Source of the DNA: Nocardioides sp. Root682
GTDB taxonomy: Bacteria > Actinomycetota > Actinomycetes > Propionibacteriales > Nocardioidaceae
Assembly (NCBI RefSeq): GCF_001427795.1
Contig: NZ_LMHJ01000001.1
Coordinates: 2,564,539 to 2,628,538 of the forward strand
DNA: 64,000 bases
Reading direction: 5' to 3'
Below are positions 31,663-40,138 of the stretch, one piece after another; the stretch's first letter is position 1, and each line of letters begins with the position of its first letter. The notes beneath the pieces were generated by a model that saw nothing but the letters and a program-made list of their open reading frames with translations, searched no databases and was not told where the DNA came from. The translations under genes and the position numbers were made by a program.

Positions 31663-32127
31663 ATGAAGAAGCGCCTCGCAGTCGTCGTCGCCTGCTGCTG
31701 CATCAGCCTCACCGGCTGTGGCGACGACGAGCCCGCGAAGTCGGGCGAGAAGCCGTCCCAGACCGTCGAGCCCACGCTGACCCACGACGAGGTGATCAAG
31801 CAGGGCGACGCCATCTGCGCCGCGAGCAACGAGAAGATCGACGCCGCCAACGACAACTTCATCAACCCGGACGAGCCCACCGAGGCGGAGTTCCGGGTGG
31901 CGGTCAGTGACGTCGTCATCCCCGAGCTCACCGACCAGATCAAGGACCTGCGGGCGCTGAAGGTGCCGGCGGACGACGCCGCCACGATCACCGGGATGCT
32001 GGACGCGATCGAGGAAGACCTCGCCGTCCTCGAGCGCGACCCGCTGGCCTTGCTCCAGGACACCACGTTCGCCCGGGCGAACACGATCGCGCAGGAGTAC
32101 GGCTTCCTGGTCTGCGGCCAGGCCTGA
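31663..32127 (+). CDS. Small lipoprotein, unknown function
   Basis: A 154-residue exported protein. The signal peptide (KKRLAVVVACCCISLTGC) ends in an LTGC lipobox at residue 19. The mature part is helical and acidic, with CAASNEKIDAAND and a final Cys near the end (GFLVCGQA), perhaps disulfide-bonded to the earlier one. It matches the general pattern of actinobacterial hypothetical lipoproteins and has no known role. It is convergent with the GH65 gene 3 bp beyond. Confidence 0.8.
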   Translation: MKKRLAVVVACCCISLTGCGDDEPAKSGEKPSQTVEPTLTHDEVIKQGDAICAASNEKIDAANDNFINPDEPTEAEFRVAVSDVVIPELTDQIKDLRALKVPADDAATITGMLDAIEEDLAVLERDPLALLQDTTFARANTIAQEYGFLVCGQA

Positions 32128-32130
32128 CGG

Positions 32131-34653
32131 TCAGTCGCCCGTCGGCACGATCGCGGAGATCACCGTTCCGTCGGCGCGCTGGATCCCCGCCGGGTACGGC
32201 GGTTCGCCGTCGAGGCGCGGTCCCTGGTGCTTCAACGGGAGGGTCACCGGGGACCCGGCGTCGACGGTGACCGGCTCGTCGCGCACGCAGAAGGTCAGCG
32301 GGCCCGCGCCGTCCTCGACGAACAGCTCGAGCTCCTCGGGTCGCACGGTCACCCGAACGCGGGTGCCGCGCAGGGTCACCCGGTAGACGAGCGAGGACCA
32401 GCCCTCGGGCAGCCGCGGGTCGATCTGCCACTGCTCCTCGCCGGCGGCGGAGCCCGTGTCGCGGAAGCCGCCGAACCCGGACACCAGCGCGCTCCACACG
32501 CCGCCCGTCGAAGCGACGTGCACCCCGTCGGCGGTGTTGTTGTGACGGTCGTCGAGGTCGACGAACAGTGCCGACACGAAGTAGCGCAGGGCCAGCTCGT
32601 GGTAGCCGACTTCGGCCGCCACGATCGACTGCATCACGGCTGACAAGGTGGAGTCGCCGGTCGTGATGGGGTCGTAGTAGTCGAAGTCGGCCTTCTTCTG
32701 CTCGGCTGTGAACTCCTCACCCTGGAGGTAGAGGGCGAGCACGACGTCGGCCTGCTTGAGCACCTGGAACCGGTAGATCACCAACGGGTGGTAGTTCAGC
32801 AGCAACGGGCGCTTCTCCAGCGGGGTGTTCTCCAGGTCCCACATCTCGCGCTCGAGGAAGTGCGCGTCCTGCGGGTGGATGCCAAGGAACTCGTCGAACG
32901 GGATCGACATCCCTTGCGCGCACTCGGCCCACTCGTCCGGTTCCTCCGCCGTCAGTCCGGTACGACGGACCAGGGCCGCGTAGGCGTCGGGGTCGTCGCG
33001 CTCCAGCTCCCACACCGCCCGGGCCGCGCGACGGAGGTTGAAGCGCGCGAGCACGTTCGTGTAGAGGTTGTCGTTGACGACGGTCGTGTACTCGTCGGGT
33101 CCGGTGACGCCGTGGATGTGGAAGGTCCGGCGGCTCTCGTCGCGCCAGAACCCCAGGTCCGCCCACAGTCGGGCGGTCTCGACGAAGATGTCGACGGCCG
33201 CGTGGGACAGGAACTCCTCGTCACCGGTGGCGCCGACGTACTGGCTCAGGGCATAGGCCACGTCGGCGTCGATGTGGTACTGCGCGGTGCCGGCGGCGTA
33301 GTAGGCCGAGGCCTCCTGGCCGTTGATGGTCCGCCACGGGAAGAGTGCCCCCTTCTGGGAGAGCTCGCGGGCGCGGGCACGGGCGTTGTCGAGCAACGCG
33401 TGCCGGAACCGCAGCGCGTTCCGCGCGGCCCACGGGATCGTGTAGGTGAGGAACGGCATCACGTAGATCTCGGTGTCCCAGAAGTAGTGGCCGCCGTACC
33501 CGGAGCCGCTCACTCCCTTCGCCGCGATGCCCTGGCCCTCGGCGCGTGCCGAGGCCTGCAGGATCGAGAAGAGGTTCCACCGGATCGCCTGCTGGATGGC
33601 GGGGTGCCCGGGCACCTCGACGTCCGCACGCTGCCAGAAGTCGGCGAGCCACGCCTCTTGCGCGGCGTACTGGTGCGCAATGCCCTCCTCGTGCGTGCGG
33701 TCGAGGGTGCGCTCGCAGCGGTCGATGAGCTCGCGCGGCGGCACGGTCGCGGCGGTGTGGAAGGACACCACCTTGGTGAGCTTCACGGCGACCCCGGGCT
33801 CGGCTGCCACGCGGTAGATCACCTTCGCCATGTCGTCCTCGGAGTGCACGCTCATCGACGTGTGGGCGACGGTCTCGAGCGTGTGGTCGGCCACCACGCC
33901 GAGCGTCATGCCGCTCTCGGCGGTGCGATAGCCGAGCTTGATCCGGCCGGTCGCGGGATCGGCGCCGTGCAGCCGGGGAACCAGCACCCGCCCCTTGAAC
34001 GCCTCGGCCCGGCGCGGGTCGCTCGCGGCGCCGCCACCGCTGGTGCCGAGCGGGACCTCGACGTCGGCGTCCTGCCGGTTGATCAGCTGCGAGGAGATGA
34101 CCAGCGACGCCCGCTCGTCGAGCAGGGTCACCTCGAAGCTCAGCACCGCGAGGTGGCGCTGGCCGAGCGGGACCATCCGGGTGCTGCGCACCTTCACCCG
34201 CTTGCCACCGGGGGTGCGCCAGATCAGCTCCCGGGTGAGTACGCCGGTGCGGAAGTCGAGCGCGCGCTCGTACTCGATGAGGTCGGCCACCGAGATCTGC
34301 AACGGCTCGTCGTCGACGTACAACCGGATCACCTTGGGATCGGGCACGTTCACGATCGTCTGGCCGATGCGGGCGAAGCCGTAGGCCTCTTCGGCGTGCG
34401 AGATCGGCCAGGTCTCGTGGAAGCCGTTGATGAAGGTGCCGTCGAGGTGGGCGTCGCGGCTCTCGGAGTAGTTGCCGCGCAGGCCGAGGTAGCCGTTGCC
34501 GACGGTGAACAGCGACTCGGTGGTGCCGAGGTCGGCGGCCGAGAAGCGGGTCTCGACCAGGCGCCACGGGTCGACGGGGAAGCGGGTGCGGTCCAGTGGA
34601 TCGGCGACCGGTGGGGCCTTGTGCGAGGGGCCGGGACCGTCGTGGGCGTTCAT
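32131..34653 (-). CDS. Glycoside hydrolase family 65 disaccharide phosphorylase
   Basis: An 840-residue GH65 enzyme (maltose, trehalose or kojibiose phosphorylase). An N-terminal beta-sandwich (about 30-290, with TESLFTVGNGYLGLRGN) is followed by the (alpha/alpha)6 catalytic barrel, with HYFWDTEIYVMPF and the catalytic Glu in HGVTGPDEYT, then phosphate-loop-like STGGVWSAL and a C-terminal beta domain. It releases beta-glucose-1-phosphate, matching the overlapping beta-phosphoglucomutase upstream (ATGA). The start ATG 34653 has GGAGGAG 7 nt before. Substrate linkage cannot be read from sequence alone. Confidence 0.92.
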   Translation of the reverse strand: MNAHDGPGPSHKAPPVADPLDRTRFPVDPWRLVETRFSAADLGTTESLFTVGNGYLGLRGNYSESRDAHLDGTFINGFHETWPISHAEEAYGFARIGQTIVNVPDPKVIRLYVDDEPLQISVADLIEYERALDFRTGVLTRELIWRTPGGKRVKVRSTRMVPLGQRHLAVLSFEVTLLDERASLVISSQLINRQDADVEVPLGTSGGGAASDPRRAEAFKGRVLVPRLHGADPATGRIKLGYRTAESGMTLGVVADHTLETVAHTSMSVHSEDDMAKVIYRVAAEPGVAVKLTKVVSFHTAATVPPRELIDRCERTLDRTHEEGIAHQYAAQEAWLADFWQRADVEVPGHPAIQQAIRWNLFSILQASARAEGQGIAAKGVSGSGYGGHYFWDTEIYVMPFLTYTIPWAARNALRFRHALLDNARARARELSQKGALFPWRTINGQEASAYYAAGTAQYHIDADVAYALSQYVGATGDEEFLSHAAVDIFVETARLWADLGFWRDESRRTFHIHGVTGPDEYTTVVNDNLYTNVLARFNLRRAARAVWELERDDPDAYAALVRRTGLTAEEPDEWAECAQGMSIPFDEFLGIHPQDAHFLEREMWDLENTPLEKRPLLLNYHPLVIYRFQVLKQADVVLALYLQGEEFTAEQKKADFDYYDPITTGDSTLSAVMQSIVAAEVGYHELALRYFVSALFVDLDDRHNNTADGVHVASTGGVWSALVSGFGGFRDTGSAAGEEQWQIDPRLPEGWSSLVYRVTLRGTRVRVTVRPEELELFVEDGAGPLTFCVRDEPVTVDAGSPVTLPLKHQGPRLDGEPPYPAGIQRADGTVISAIVPTGD

Positions 34654-35402
34654 CGGGGCTCCTCCAGCAGCTGGGCGAGATCGGTGACGACGAGGTCCGC
34701 GCCGGCCTCGACCAGGGCGTCGGGTCCCGCACCCCGGTCGACTCCGATCACCAGCCCGAAGGCGCCTGCCCGTCCGGCGGCCACGCCGCTCGTGGCGTCC
34801 TCGAGGACGACCGAGCGTGCGTCGGTGGCGCCGAAGTGGGCGGCGGCGTAGGAGAAGGTGTCGGGCGCGGGCTTGCCCGGCAGGCCCAGCTCGGCCGCCA
34901 GGCCGCCGTGGACGACGATGCCGAAGTAGTCGGTGAGGCCCGCGGCGGCGAGCACGGCCGGGGCGTTGCGCGACGACGACACGACCGCCAGGTGCTTGCC
35001 GCGTCGGTGCAGGTCCTCGACGAGGGCGACCGACCCCGGATAGGCAACCACGCCGTCCTGGGCCAGCACCTCGGAGAACACGTCGTTCTTGCGGTTGCCC
35101 AACCCGCAGACCGTGGCCGCGCTCGGCGGATCCGAGGGGGAGCCCTCGGGGAGGGAGATGTCCCGCGACGCGAGGAACGCCCGCACGCCGTCGTACCGCG
35201 GCTTGCCGTCGATGTGGTCGAAGTAGTCCTGCTCCGTGTACGGCGCGTGCGCGACGCCGTACTGGGCGGTGTGCGCAGCGAGGAACGCCGTGAACATCGC
35301 CGCCCACGCGTGCATGTGGACCTCGGCGGTCGGTGTGACCACCCCGTCGAGGTCGAACAGCACGGCGTCCCAGTCGTCCCAGCTCACGGTGTGATCAGCC
35401 AC
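34650..35402 (-). CDS. pgmB: Beta-phosphoglucomutase (HAD superfamily)
   Basis: A 250-residue HAD phosphatase-fold enzyme. Motif I is VLFDLDGVVTPTAEVH (nucleophile DLD), motif II SSSRNAP, motif III in GKPAPDTF, and motif IV VVLEDATSGV. The cap domain (about 25-110) contains IDGKPRYDGVRAFL, typical of beta-phosphoglucomutases. It converts beta-glucose-1-phosphate to glucose-6-phosphate through beta-glucose-1,6-bisphosphate. It overlaps the GH65 gene by 4 bp and forms a complete disaccharide-phosphorolysis pair. GTG 35402 is the start. Confidence 0.92.
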   Translation of the reverse strand: MADHTVSWDDWDAVLFDLDGVVTPTAEVHMHAWAAMFTAFLAAHTAQYGVAHAPYTEQDYFDHIDGKPRYDGVRAFLASRDISLPEGSPSDPPSAATVCGLGNRKNDVFSEVLAQDGVVAYPGSVALVEDLHRRGKHLAVVSSSRNAPAVLAAAGLTDYFGIVVHGGLAAELGLPGKPAPDTFSYAAAHFGATDARSVVLEDATSGVAAGRAGAFGLVIGVDRGAGPDALVEAGADLVVTDLAQLLEEPR

Positions 35403-35475
35403 CCGCTCAGGCTAGCCGCCAGCGGCGATGCCAACGGTTTCACGCGTGTCACGAAACGTCTGGTGGAATGGGGCC

Positions 35476-36831
35476 ATGCGTAGGCTCCCCCTCGTCGGTC
35501 CCAAGGTCGGGCCGGTGTTCGACCCCATCTTCGGGCCGCTCAGACAGCGCGTCGGCATCTGGCTCCTCAATCGGACCATGCGCAACGGCATCGACCTGCG
35601 CAAGCTGCGCTTCCTGCCCGACTCGGTGACCCTGCCGCTCAAGCGCGACGGGCTCGACCCGTTGCCCGCGCTGATGGACGTGCAGGCGGAGGCGCCGGTC
35701 AAGAAGCTCGCCGACATGTTCGGCAAGACGGTCTGGCTCGTCAGCGGGTACGACGAGGCCAAGGAGGTCCTGGCCGGTGACGCGGCGTCGTGGTCCAACG
35801 ACCTCGGCCAGTTCGTCTCCCAGGAGGGCAGGTCCGACGAGGAGCAGATCGGCGGGCTCGGCATGATCGACCCGCCGCTGCACACGGAGCTGCGCCGCTA
35901 CCTCACCCCCGAGTTCACGATGCGCCGCCTCGCGCGCCTGCAGCCCGGCATCGAGGAGATCGTCTCGCAACGCCTGGACGCGATGGCCGCGGCCGGTGCC
36001 GACGGCCAGGCCGTCGACATGGTGCAGGAGTTCGCGTTCGCCGTACCCTTCGACGTCATCTGCGACCTGCTCGGCCTGCCGGTCGACGACCGCGCTCGCT
36101 TCCTCGAGCTCGGTGTGGCGCGGTTCGACCTGACCGAAGGCGGAGCCGGGGCGTTCGGCGCCGCGGCGCACACCCGCGAGTTCCTGATCAACGCGGTGCG
36201 CGAGCAGCGCAAGAACCCCGGCGACGGGCTGATCGGCGCGCTGCTCAAGGAGCACGGCGACACCCTCGACGACGTCACCCTCGGCGGCATCGCCGACGGT
36301 GTCTTCCTCGGTGGCTACGAAACGTCGGCCAGCATGCTGGCGCTCGGCACGTACCTGATCGCGACCACCCCCGAGGCGGGCCGGATGCTCCGCTCGGACC
36401 CGGAGTCGGTCGACCGCGTGGTCGAGGAGCTGCTCCGCCACCTCTGCGTGGTCCAGCTGGCGTTCCTGCGCTTCGCGAAGGCCGACGTGGTCGTCGGCGG
36501 CGTGAAGATCAAGGCCGGCGACGCGGTGGGCGTCTCCCTGCTCGCCGCCAACCGCGACCCGAAGCTCGGCGACGACCTCGGCGACTTCGACCCGACCCGC
36601 GAACCCACGCGCCACCTGGCCTTCGGCTGGGGCATGCACCGCTGCGTCGGCGCCGAGCTGGCCCGGATGGAGCTGCGCACGTCGCTGCGCATGCTCGCCG
36701 AGCGTTTCCCCGACCTGACCATGGCCGCGGACATCTCCGCGCTGGAGTTCCGCAAGCTCTCCGCCGTGTACGGCGTGGAGGCGCTGCCGGTCCACCTCGC
36801 CGGCCCGGTCCGGGAGACCGCCACCGTCTGA
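35476..36831 (+). CDS. Cytochrome P450
   Basis: A 451-residue soluble P450. The haem-binding loop FGWGMHRCVGAELARME places the axial Cys at residue 390. The I-helix reads GGYETSAS in place of the common A/G-G-x-D/E-T, and the K-helix ExxR-type segment is VEELLRHLCV. The N-terminus has no membrane anchor. A haem monooxygenase with unknown substrate, it sits just before a TetR gene and the acyl-CoA operon, and may hydroxylate the compound which that operon degrades (inference). ATG 35476 is the start. Confidence 0.9.
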   Translation: MRRLPLVGPKVGPVFDPIFGPLRQRVGIWLLNRTMRNGIDLRKLRFLPDSVTLPLKRDGLDPLPALMDVQAEAPVKKLADMFGKTVWLVSGYDEAKEVLAGDAASWSNDLGQFVSQEGRSDEEQIGGLGMIDPPLHTELRRYLTPEFTMRRLARLQPGIEEIVSQRLDAMAAAGADGQAVDMVQEFAFAVPFDVICDLLGLPVDDRARFLELGVARFDLTEGGAGAFGAAAHTREFLINAVREQRKNPGDGLIGALLKEHGDTLDDVTLGGIADGVFLGGYETSASMLALGTYLIATTPEAGRMLRSDPESVDRVVEELLRHLCVVQLAFLRFAKADVVVGGVKIKAGDAVGVSLLAANRDPKLGDDLGDFDPTREPTRHLAFGWGMHRCVGAELARMELRTSLRMLAERFPDLTMAADISALEFRKLSAVYGVEALPVHLAGPVRETATV

Positions 36832-36857
36832 TCGCGCCCTGCGTCATCTGCCCGTAA

Positions 36858-36883
36858 ACAAACAGTCATGCTTGACTGTTTGT
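36858..36883. promoter_or_regulatory. 26-bp perfect palindrome, candidate TetR operator
   Basis: ACAAACAGTCA (36858-36868) is mirrored by TGACTGTTTGT (36873-36883) around TGCT, 24 bp before the TetR start. Its AT-richness and perfect symmetry stand out against the surrounding sequence and fit an autoregulatory TetR site. Confidence 0.78.
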
Positions 36884-36906
36884 GAGTTGGGGTCCATGCT
36901 GGCGTC

Positions 36907-37590
36907 GTGACGACCCCCGCCGTGACCCGTGTGCCCCAGGAGGAGCGCACGCGCGCCATGCGGCAACGGCTGCTCGAGGCCACCGTCGAGCTCCTCGTCG
37001 AGAAGGGCTTCAGCGGTACGACGACCACGCTCGTCTCCGAGCGGGCCGGTGTCAGCCGGGGTGCCCAGCTGCACCACTTCCCGACCAAGAACGACCTGGT
37101 CGTCGCGGCGGTCGCGCACCTCACCGAGATCCGCGGGCAGGAACTGGCCGCGGCCGCCGCGCAGCTGCCTCGCGGCAAGAAGCGCACCCGCGCGGTCGTC
37201 GAGATGCTGGGCGACCACTTCGCGTCGTCGGTCTTCACCGCAGCCCTCGAGCTCTGGGTCGCTGCCCGCACCGACCCGGCCCTGCTCGAGGCAGTCGGGC
37301 CGCTCGAGGAACGGGTCGGACGTGAGACGCACCGGCTGACCGTGCAGCTGCTCGACGTCGACGAATCCGTCGCCGGAGTGCGCGAGCTCATCCAGGCGAC
37401 CCTCGACCTGGTCCGCGGCCTGGGCCTGGCCAACACGCTGGGTGACGACGCCCGTCGTCGCCACCGGATCCTCGACGAATGGGCGCGCACGCTCGACGAA
37501 TCGCTGGGTTTCGAGGCTCGCTCCGCTCGCACCTCAACCACCGGGGACGCTCGCTCCGCTCGCACCTCAACCACCGGGAGAAGTACATGA
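36907..37590 (+). CDS. TetR/AcrR-family regulator of the acyl-CoA operon
   Basis: A repressor of 227 residues. HTH: VELLVEKGFSGTTTTLVSE, then RAGVSRGAQLHHFPTKNDL. The effector domain continues to about residue 200. The last 26 residues (EARSARTSTTG, DARSARTSTTG, RST) are coded by a tandem 33-bp dispersed repeat and are not part of the TetR fold. The GTG at 36907 lies downstream of a 26-bp palindrome. Its stop overlaps the TIGR03084 gene start by ATGA, so the regulator heads the operon. Confidence 0.9.
   Translation: MTTPAVTRVPQEERTRAMRQRLLEATVELLVEKGFSGTTTTLVSERAGVSRGAQLHHFPTKNDLVVAAVAHLTEIRGQELAAAAAQLPRGKKRTRAVVEMLGDHFASSVFTAALELWVAARTDPALLEAVGPLEERVGRETHRLTVQLLDVDESVAGVRELIQATLDLVRGLGLANTLGDDARRRHRILDEWARTLDESLGFEARSARTSTTGDARSARTSTTGRST
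37513..37578 (+). repeat. Two 33-bp direct repeats inside the TetR 3' end
   Basis: The two units differ only at positions 3-4 (GAGGCTCG versus GACGCTCG) and both contain CGCTCGCACCTCAACCACCGG split over CTCAACCACC. Each encodes 11 residues, so the duplication leaves the frame intact. The same element in the other orientation occurs at 61077-61127. Confidence 0.85.
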
Positions 37591-38408
37591 CTGTCCTGGA
37601 CGGCGTGATCGCCGACCTCACCGCAGAAGGCGACCAGCTCCGCGCTGCTGTCGCCGGTCTCGACGCCGACGGGTGGAACACCTTCACTCCCGCCGAGGGC
37701 TGGACGGTCGCCACCACTGTCGGCCACCTGCTCTGGACCGACGAGGTGGCCGTGCTCGCCGCCGGTGCGTCGACCGAGGAGGGCAAGCAGGAGTGGGACG
37801 CCGTCGTGCTCAAGGCGATCGACGACCCGTACGGGTTCGTCGACAAGGGCGCGCTCGAGCTGGGCGCCCTGCCGCCGGCCGAGCTGCTGGCCCGATGGGA
37901 CGCCGGTCGGGTCGCCCTGCCCGAGGCGCTGCGCGCCCAACCCGAAGGCGCGAAGATGCCGTGGTTCGGTCCGCCGATGTCGCCCACCTCGATGGCGACG
38001 GCCCGGTTCATGGAGACCTGGGCCCACTCCCTCGACGTGTACGAGGCGCTGTCCCTCGCTCCCGAGGTCACCGACCGGATCCGCCACGTCGCCCACATCG
38101 GCGTCCGCACCCGCAACTACTCGTTCGCCAACAACGCGCTCGAGGCGCCGTCCGAGGAGTTCCGGGTCGAGCTCACCGCACCGAGCGGCGAGCTGTGGGC
38201 CTGGGGCCCGGACGACGCAGCCCAGAAGGTGAGCGGCTCGGCGTACGACTTCTGCCAGTTGGTCACCCAGCGCATCCACCGTGACGACACCGACCTGGTC
38301 GCCGTCGGCGACGACGCCGAGAAGTGGCTGACCATCGCACAAGCCTTCGCCGGTCCAGCCGGCGGCGGAAGGGTCTCGACAAGCTCGACCACCGGGAGTG
38401 ACGCATGA
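37587..38408 (+). CDS. TIGR03084-family (mycothiol/DinB-like) metal-binding protein
   Basis: A 273-residue protein of the TIGR03084 family: DinB-like N-terminal four-helix bundle with WTVATTVGHLLWTDEVAVL (first His), MATARFMETWAHSLDVYEA (second His) and VTDRIRHVAHIGVRTR (third), plus a C-terminal SCP2-like beta part (FRVELTAPSGELWAWGP). It probably binds Zn or another metal and might use mycothiol. The C-terminal RVSTSSTTGSDA is coded by a copy of the CTCGACCACCGG repeat. It lies between TetR and AtuA with ATGA overlaps on both sides. Confidence 0.88.
   Translation: MTVLDGVIADLTAEGDQLRAAVAGLDADGWNTFTPAEGWTVATTVGHLLWTDEVAVLAAGASTEEGKQEWDAVVLKAIDDPYGFVDKGALELGALPPAELLARWDAGRVALPEALRAQPEGAKMPWFGPPMSPTSMATARFMETWAHSLDVYEALSLAPEVTDRIRHVAHIGVRTRNYSFANNALEAPSEEFRVELTAPSGELWAWGPDDAAQKVSGSAYDFCQLVTQRIHRDDTDLVAVGDDAEKWLTIAQAFAGPAGGGRVSTSSTTGSDA
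38371..38396 (+). repeat. Dispersed repeat core in the TIGR03084 gene end
   Basis: GGGTCTCGACAAGCTCGACC followed by ACCGGG matches the family seen at 9354, 37513 and 61077. It codes for the last residues of the TIGR03084 protein. Confidence 0.65.
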
Positions 38409-40138
38409 GTTCGATCCGCATCGCCAACTGCTCCGGCTTCTACGGCGACCGGCTCTCCGCGCTCCGTGAGCAGATCGAGGGCGGCGACGTCGACGTCGTC
38501 ACCGGCGACTACCTCGCCGAGCTGACCATGCTGATCCTGGGCATGGACACCCTCCGCGACGCCGACCTCGGCTACGCCCGCACCTTCGTCCGCCAGGTGG
38601 AGGACACCCTCGGGCTCGCGCTCGACAAGGGCGTCAAGATCGTGAGCAACGCCGGCGGCGTCAATCCTGCCGGCCTGGCCACCAAGCTCCGTGAGGTCGC
38701 CGAGCGGCTCGGGCTGGACGCGAAGATCGCCCACGTCGAGGGCGACGACCTGCGCGCCGCGAACCTCTTCGGGGGCGCCCTGACCGCCAACGCCTACCTC
38801 GGCGCCTTCGGCATCGCCTCGGCCCTCCGCGCCGGAGCCGACGTCGTCGTCACCGGCCGGGTCACCGACGCCTCGGTCGTCGTCGGTCCCGCGATCGCCC
38901 ACCACGGCTGGAAGCCCACCGACTACGACGCCCTGGCCGGCGCCGTCGTCGCGGGCCACGTCATCGAGTGCGGGACCCAGGCCACCGGCGGGAACTTCTC
39001 CGGCTTCACCGACCTGTTCCGCGCCGGTGCGCCGATGGACAAGCCGCTCGGCTTCCCCATCGCGGAGGTCGCCGCCGACGGCAGCAGTGTGATCACCAAG
39101 CACGACGGCACCGGTGGCGCGGTCACCGTCGACACCGTCACCGCGCAGCTGCTCTACGAGATCCAGTCGACCCGCTACCTCAACCCCGACGTCACCACGC
39201 GGCTCGAGTCGATCCAGCTCGCCCAGCAGGGCCCGGACCGCGTGCAGATCAGCGGTGTCACCGGCACCGCTCCCTCCGAGAAGCTCAAGGTCGCGGTCAA
39301 CACGCTCGGCGGCTACCGCAACCAGGTCGAGTTCGTGCTGACCGGTCTCGACATCGAGGCCAAGGCCGAGTGGGTGCGCTCCCAGCTCGACGGCCAGTTC
39401 ACCGCCGCCGAGATCGCCTGGATCCAGACCCCCGCCCGGACCGGCGACGCCGACACCGAAGAGGGCGCGTCGGTGCTGCTGCGCTGCATCGGCAAGGACC
39501 CGGAGGCCGGCCCGCTCGGCAAGCCGTTCACCGGCCCGGCGGTCGAGATCGCGCTGGCGTCGTACCCCGGCTTCACGATGACCACGCCGCCGCAGAAGCC
39601 CTCGCCGTTCGGCATCTACCGTCCCGAGTACGTCGACAGGTCGGCCGTGGAGCACACGGTGGTCCACGCCGACGGGACCCGCGAGGTGATCGCCGACCCG
39701 ACCGAGTTCGTGGAGCAGGTGGCCCCCGAGGAGCTCGACCCGGCGCTCGGCCTGCGCCCGTCGCCGTACCCCGCACCGACGGACACGATGACGCGACGGA
39801 TGCCGCTCGGCACCTTCGTCCACGCGCGCTCGGGCGACAAGGGCGGCAACGCCAACCTCGGCCTGTGGGTGAAGCACGACGACTCGCCGAAGTACGCCGA
39901 CCGCGTGCAGTGGCTCGCCAAGATGTTCAACCCGCGCAAGGTGCGCGAGCTGGTGCCCGAGGCGAAGGACCTGGACCTCGAGGTCTACGTGCTCCCGAAC
40001 CTCGGCGCGGTCAACATCGTGATCCACGGGATCCTCGGCGACGGCGTCGCCGCTTCCACCCGGTTCGACCCGCAGGCCAAGGGCCTCGGCGAGTGGGTCC
40101 GCAGCCGGATCGTCCACATCCAGGAGGGCCTCGTATGA
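38405..40138 (+). CDS. atuA: AtuA-like acyclic-terpene-utilisation protein (DUF1446)
   Basis: A 577-residue AtuA family protein. N-terminal DUF1446: IANCSGFYGDRLSALREQIEGG, GDYLAELTM, VSNAGGVNPAGLATKLRE and GADVVVTGRVTDASV. The C-terminal domain (from about 460) has HARSGDKGGNANLGLW. In Pseudomonas, atuA belongs to the acyclic terpene (citronellol/geraniol) catabolic cluster; its biochemical role is not settled. Here it is coupled with acyl-CoA dehydrogenases and a carboxylase, as in those clusters. AGGAGG for the next gene lies within its end. Confidence 0.9.
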   Translation: MSSIRIANCSGFYGDRLSALREQIEGGDVDVVTGDYLAELTMLILGMDTLRDADLGYARTFVRQVEDTLGLALDKGVKIVSNAGGVNPAGLATKLREVAERLGLDAKIAHVEGDDLRAANLFGGALTANAYLGAFGIASALRAGADVVVTGRVTDASVVVGPAIAHHGWKPTDYDALAGAVVAGHVIECGTQATGGNFSGFTDLFRAGAPMDKPLGFPIAEVAADGSSVITKHDGTGGAVTVDTVTAQLLYEIQSTRYLNPDVTTRLESIQLAQQGPDRVQISGVTGTAPSEKLKVAVNTLGGYRNQVEFVLTGLDIEAKAEWVRSQLDGQFTAAEIAWIQTPARTGDADTEEGASVLLRCIGKDPEAGPLGKPFTGPAVEIALASYPGFTMTTPPQKPSPFGIYRPEYVDRSAVEHTVVHADGTREVIADPTEFVEQVAPEELDPALGLRPSPYPAPTDTMTRRMPLGTFVHARSGDKGGNANLGLWVKHDDSPKYADRVQWLAKMFNPRKVRELVPEAKDLDLEVYVLPNLGAVNIVIHGILGDGVAASTRFDPQAKGLGEWVRSRIVHIQEGLV

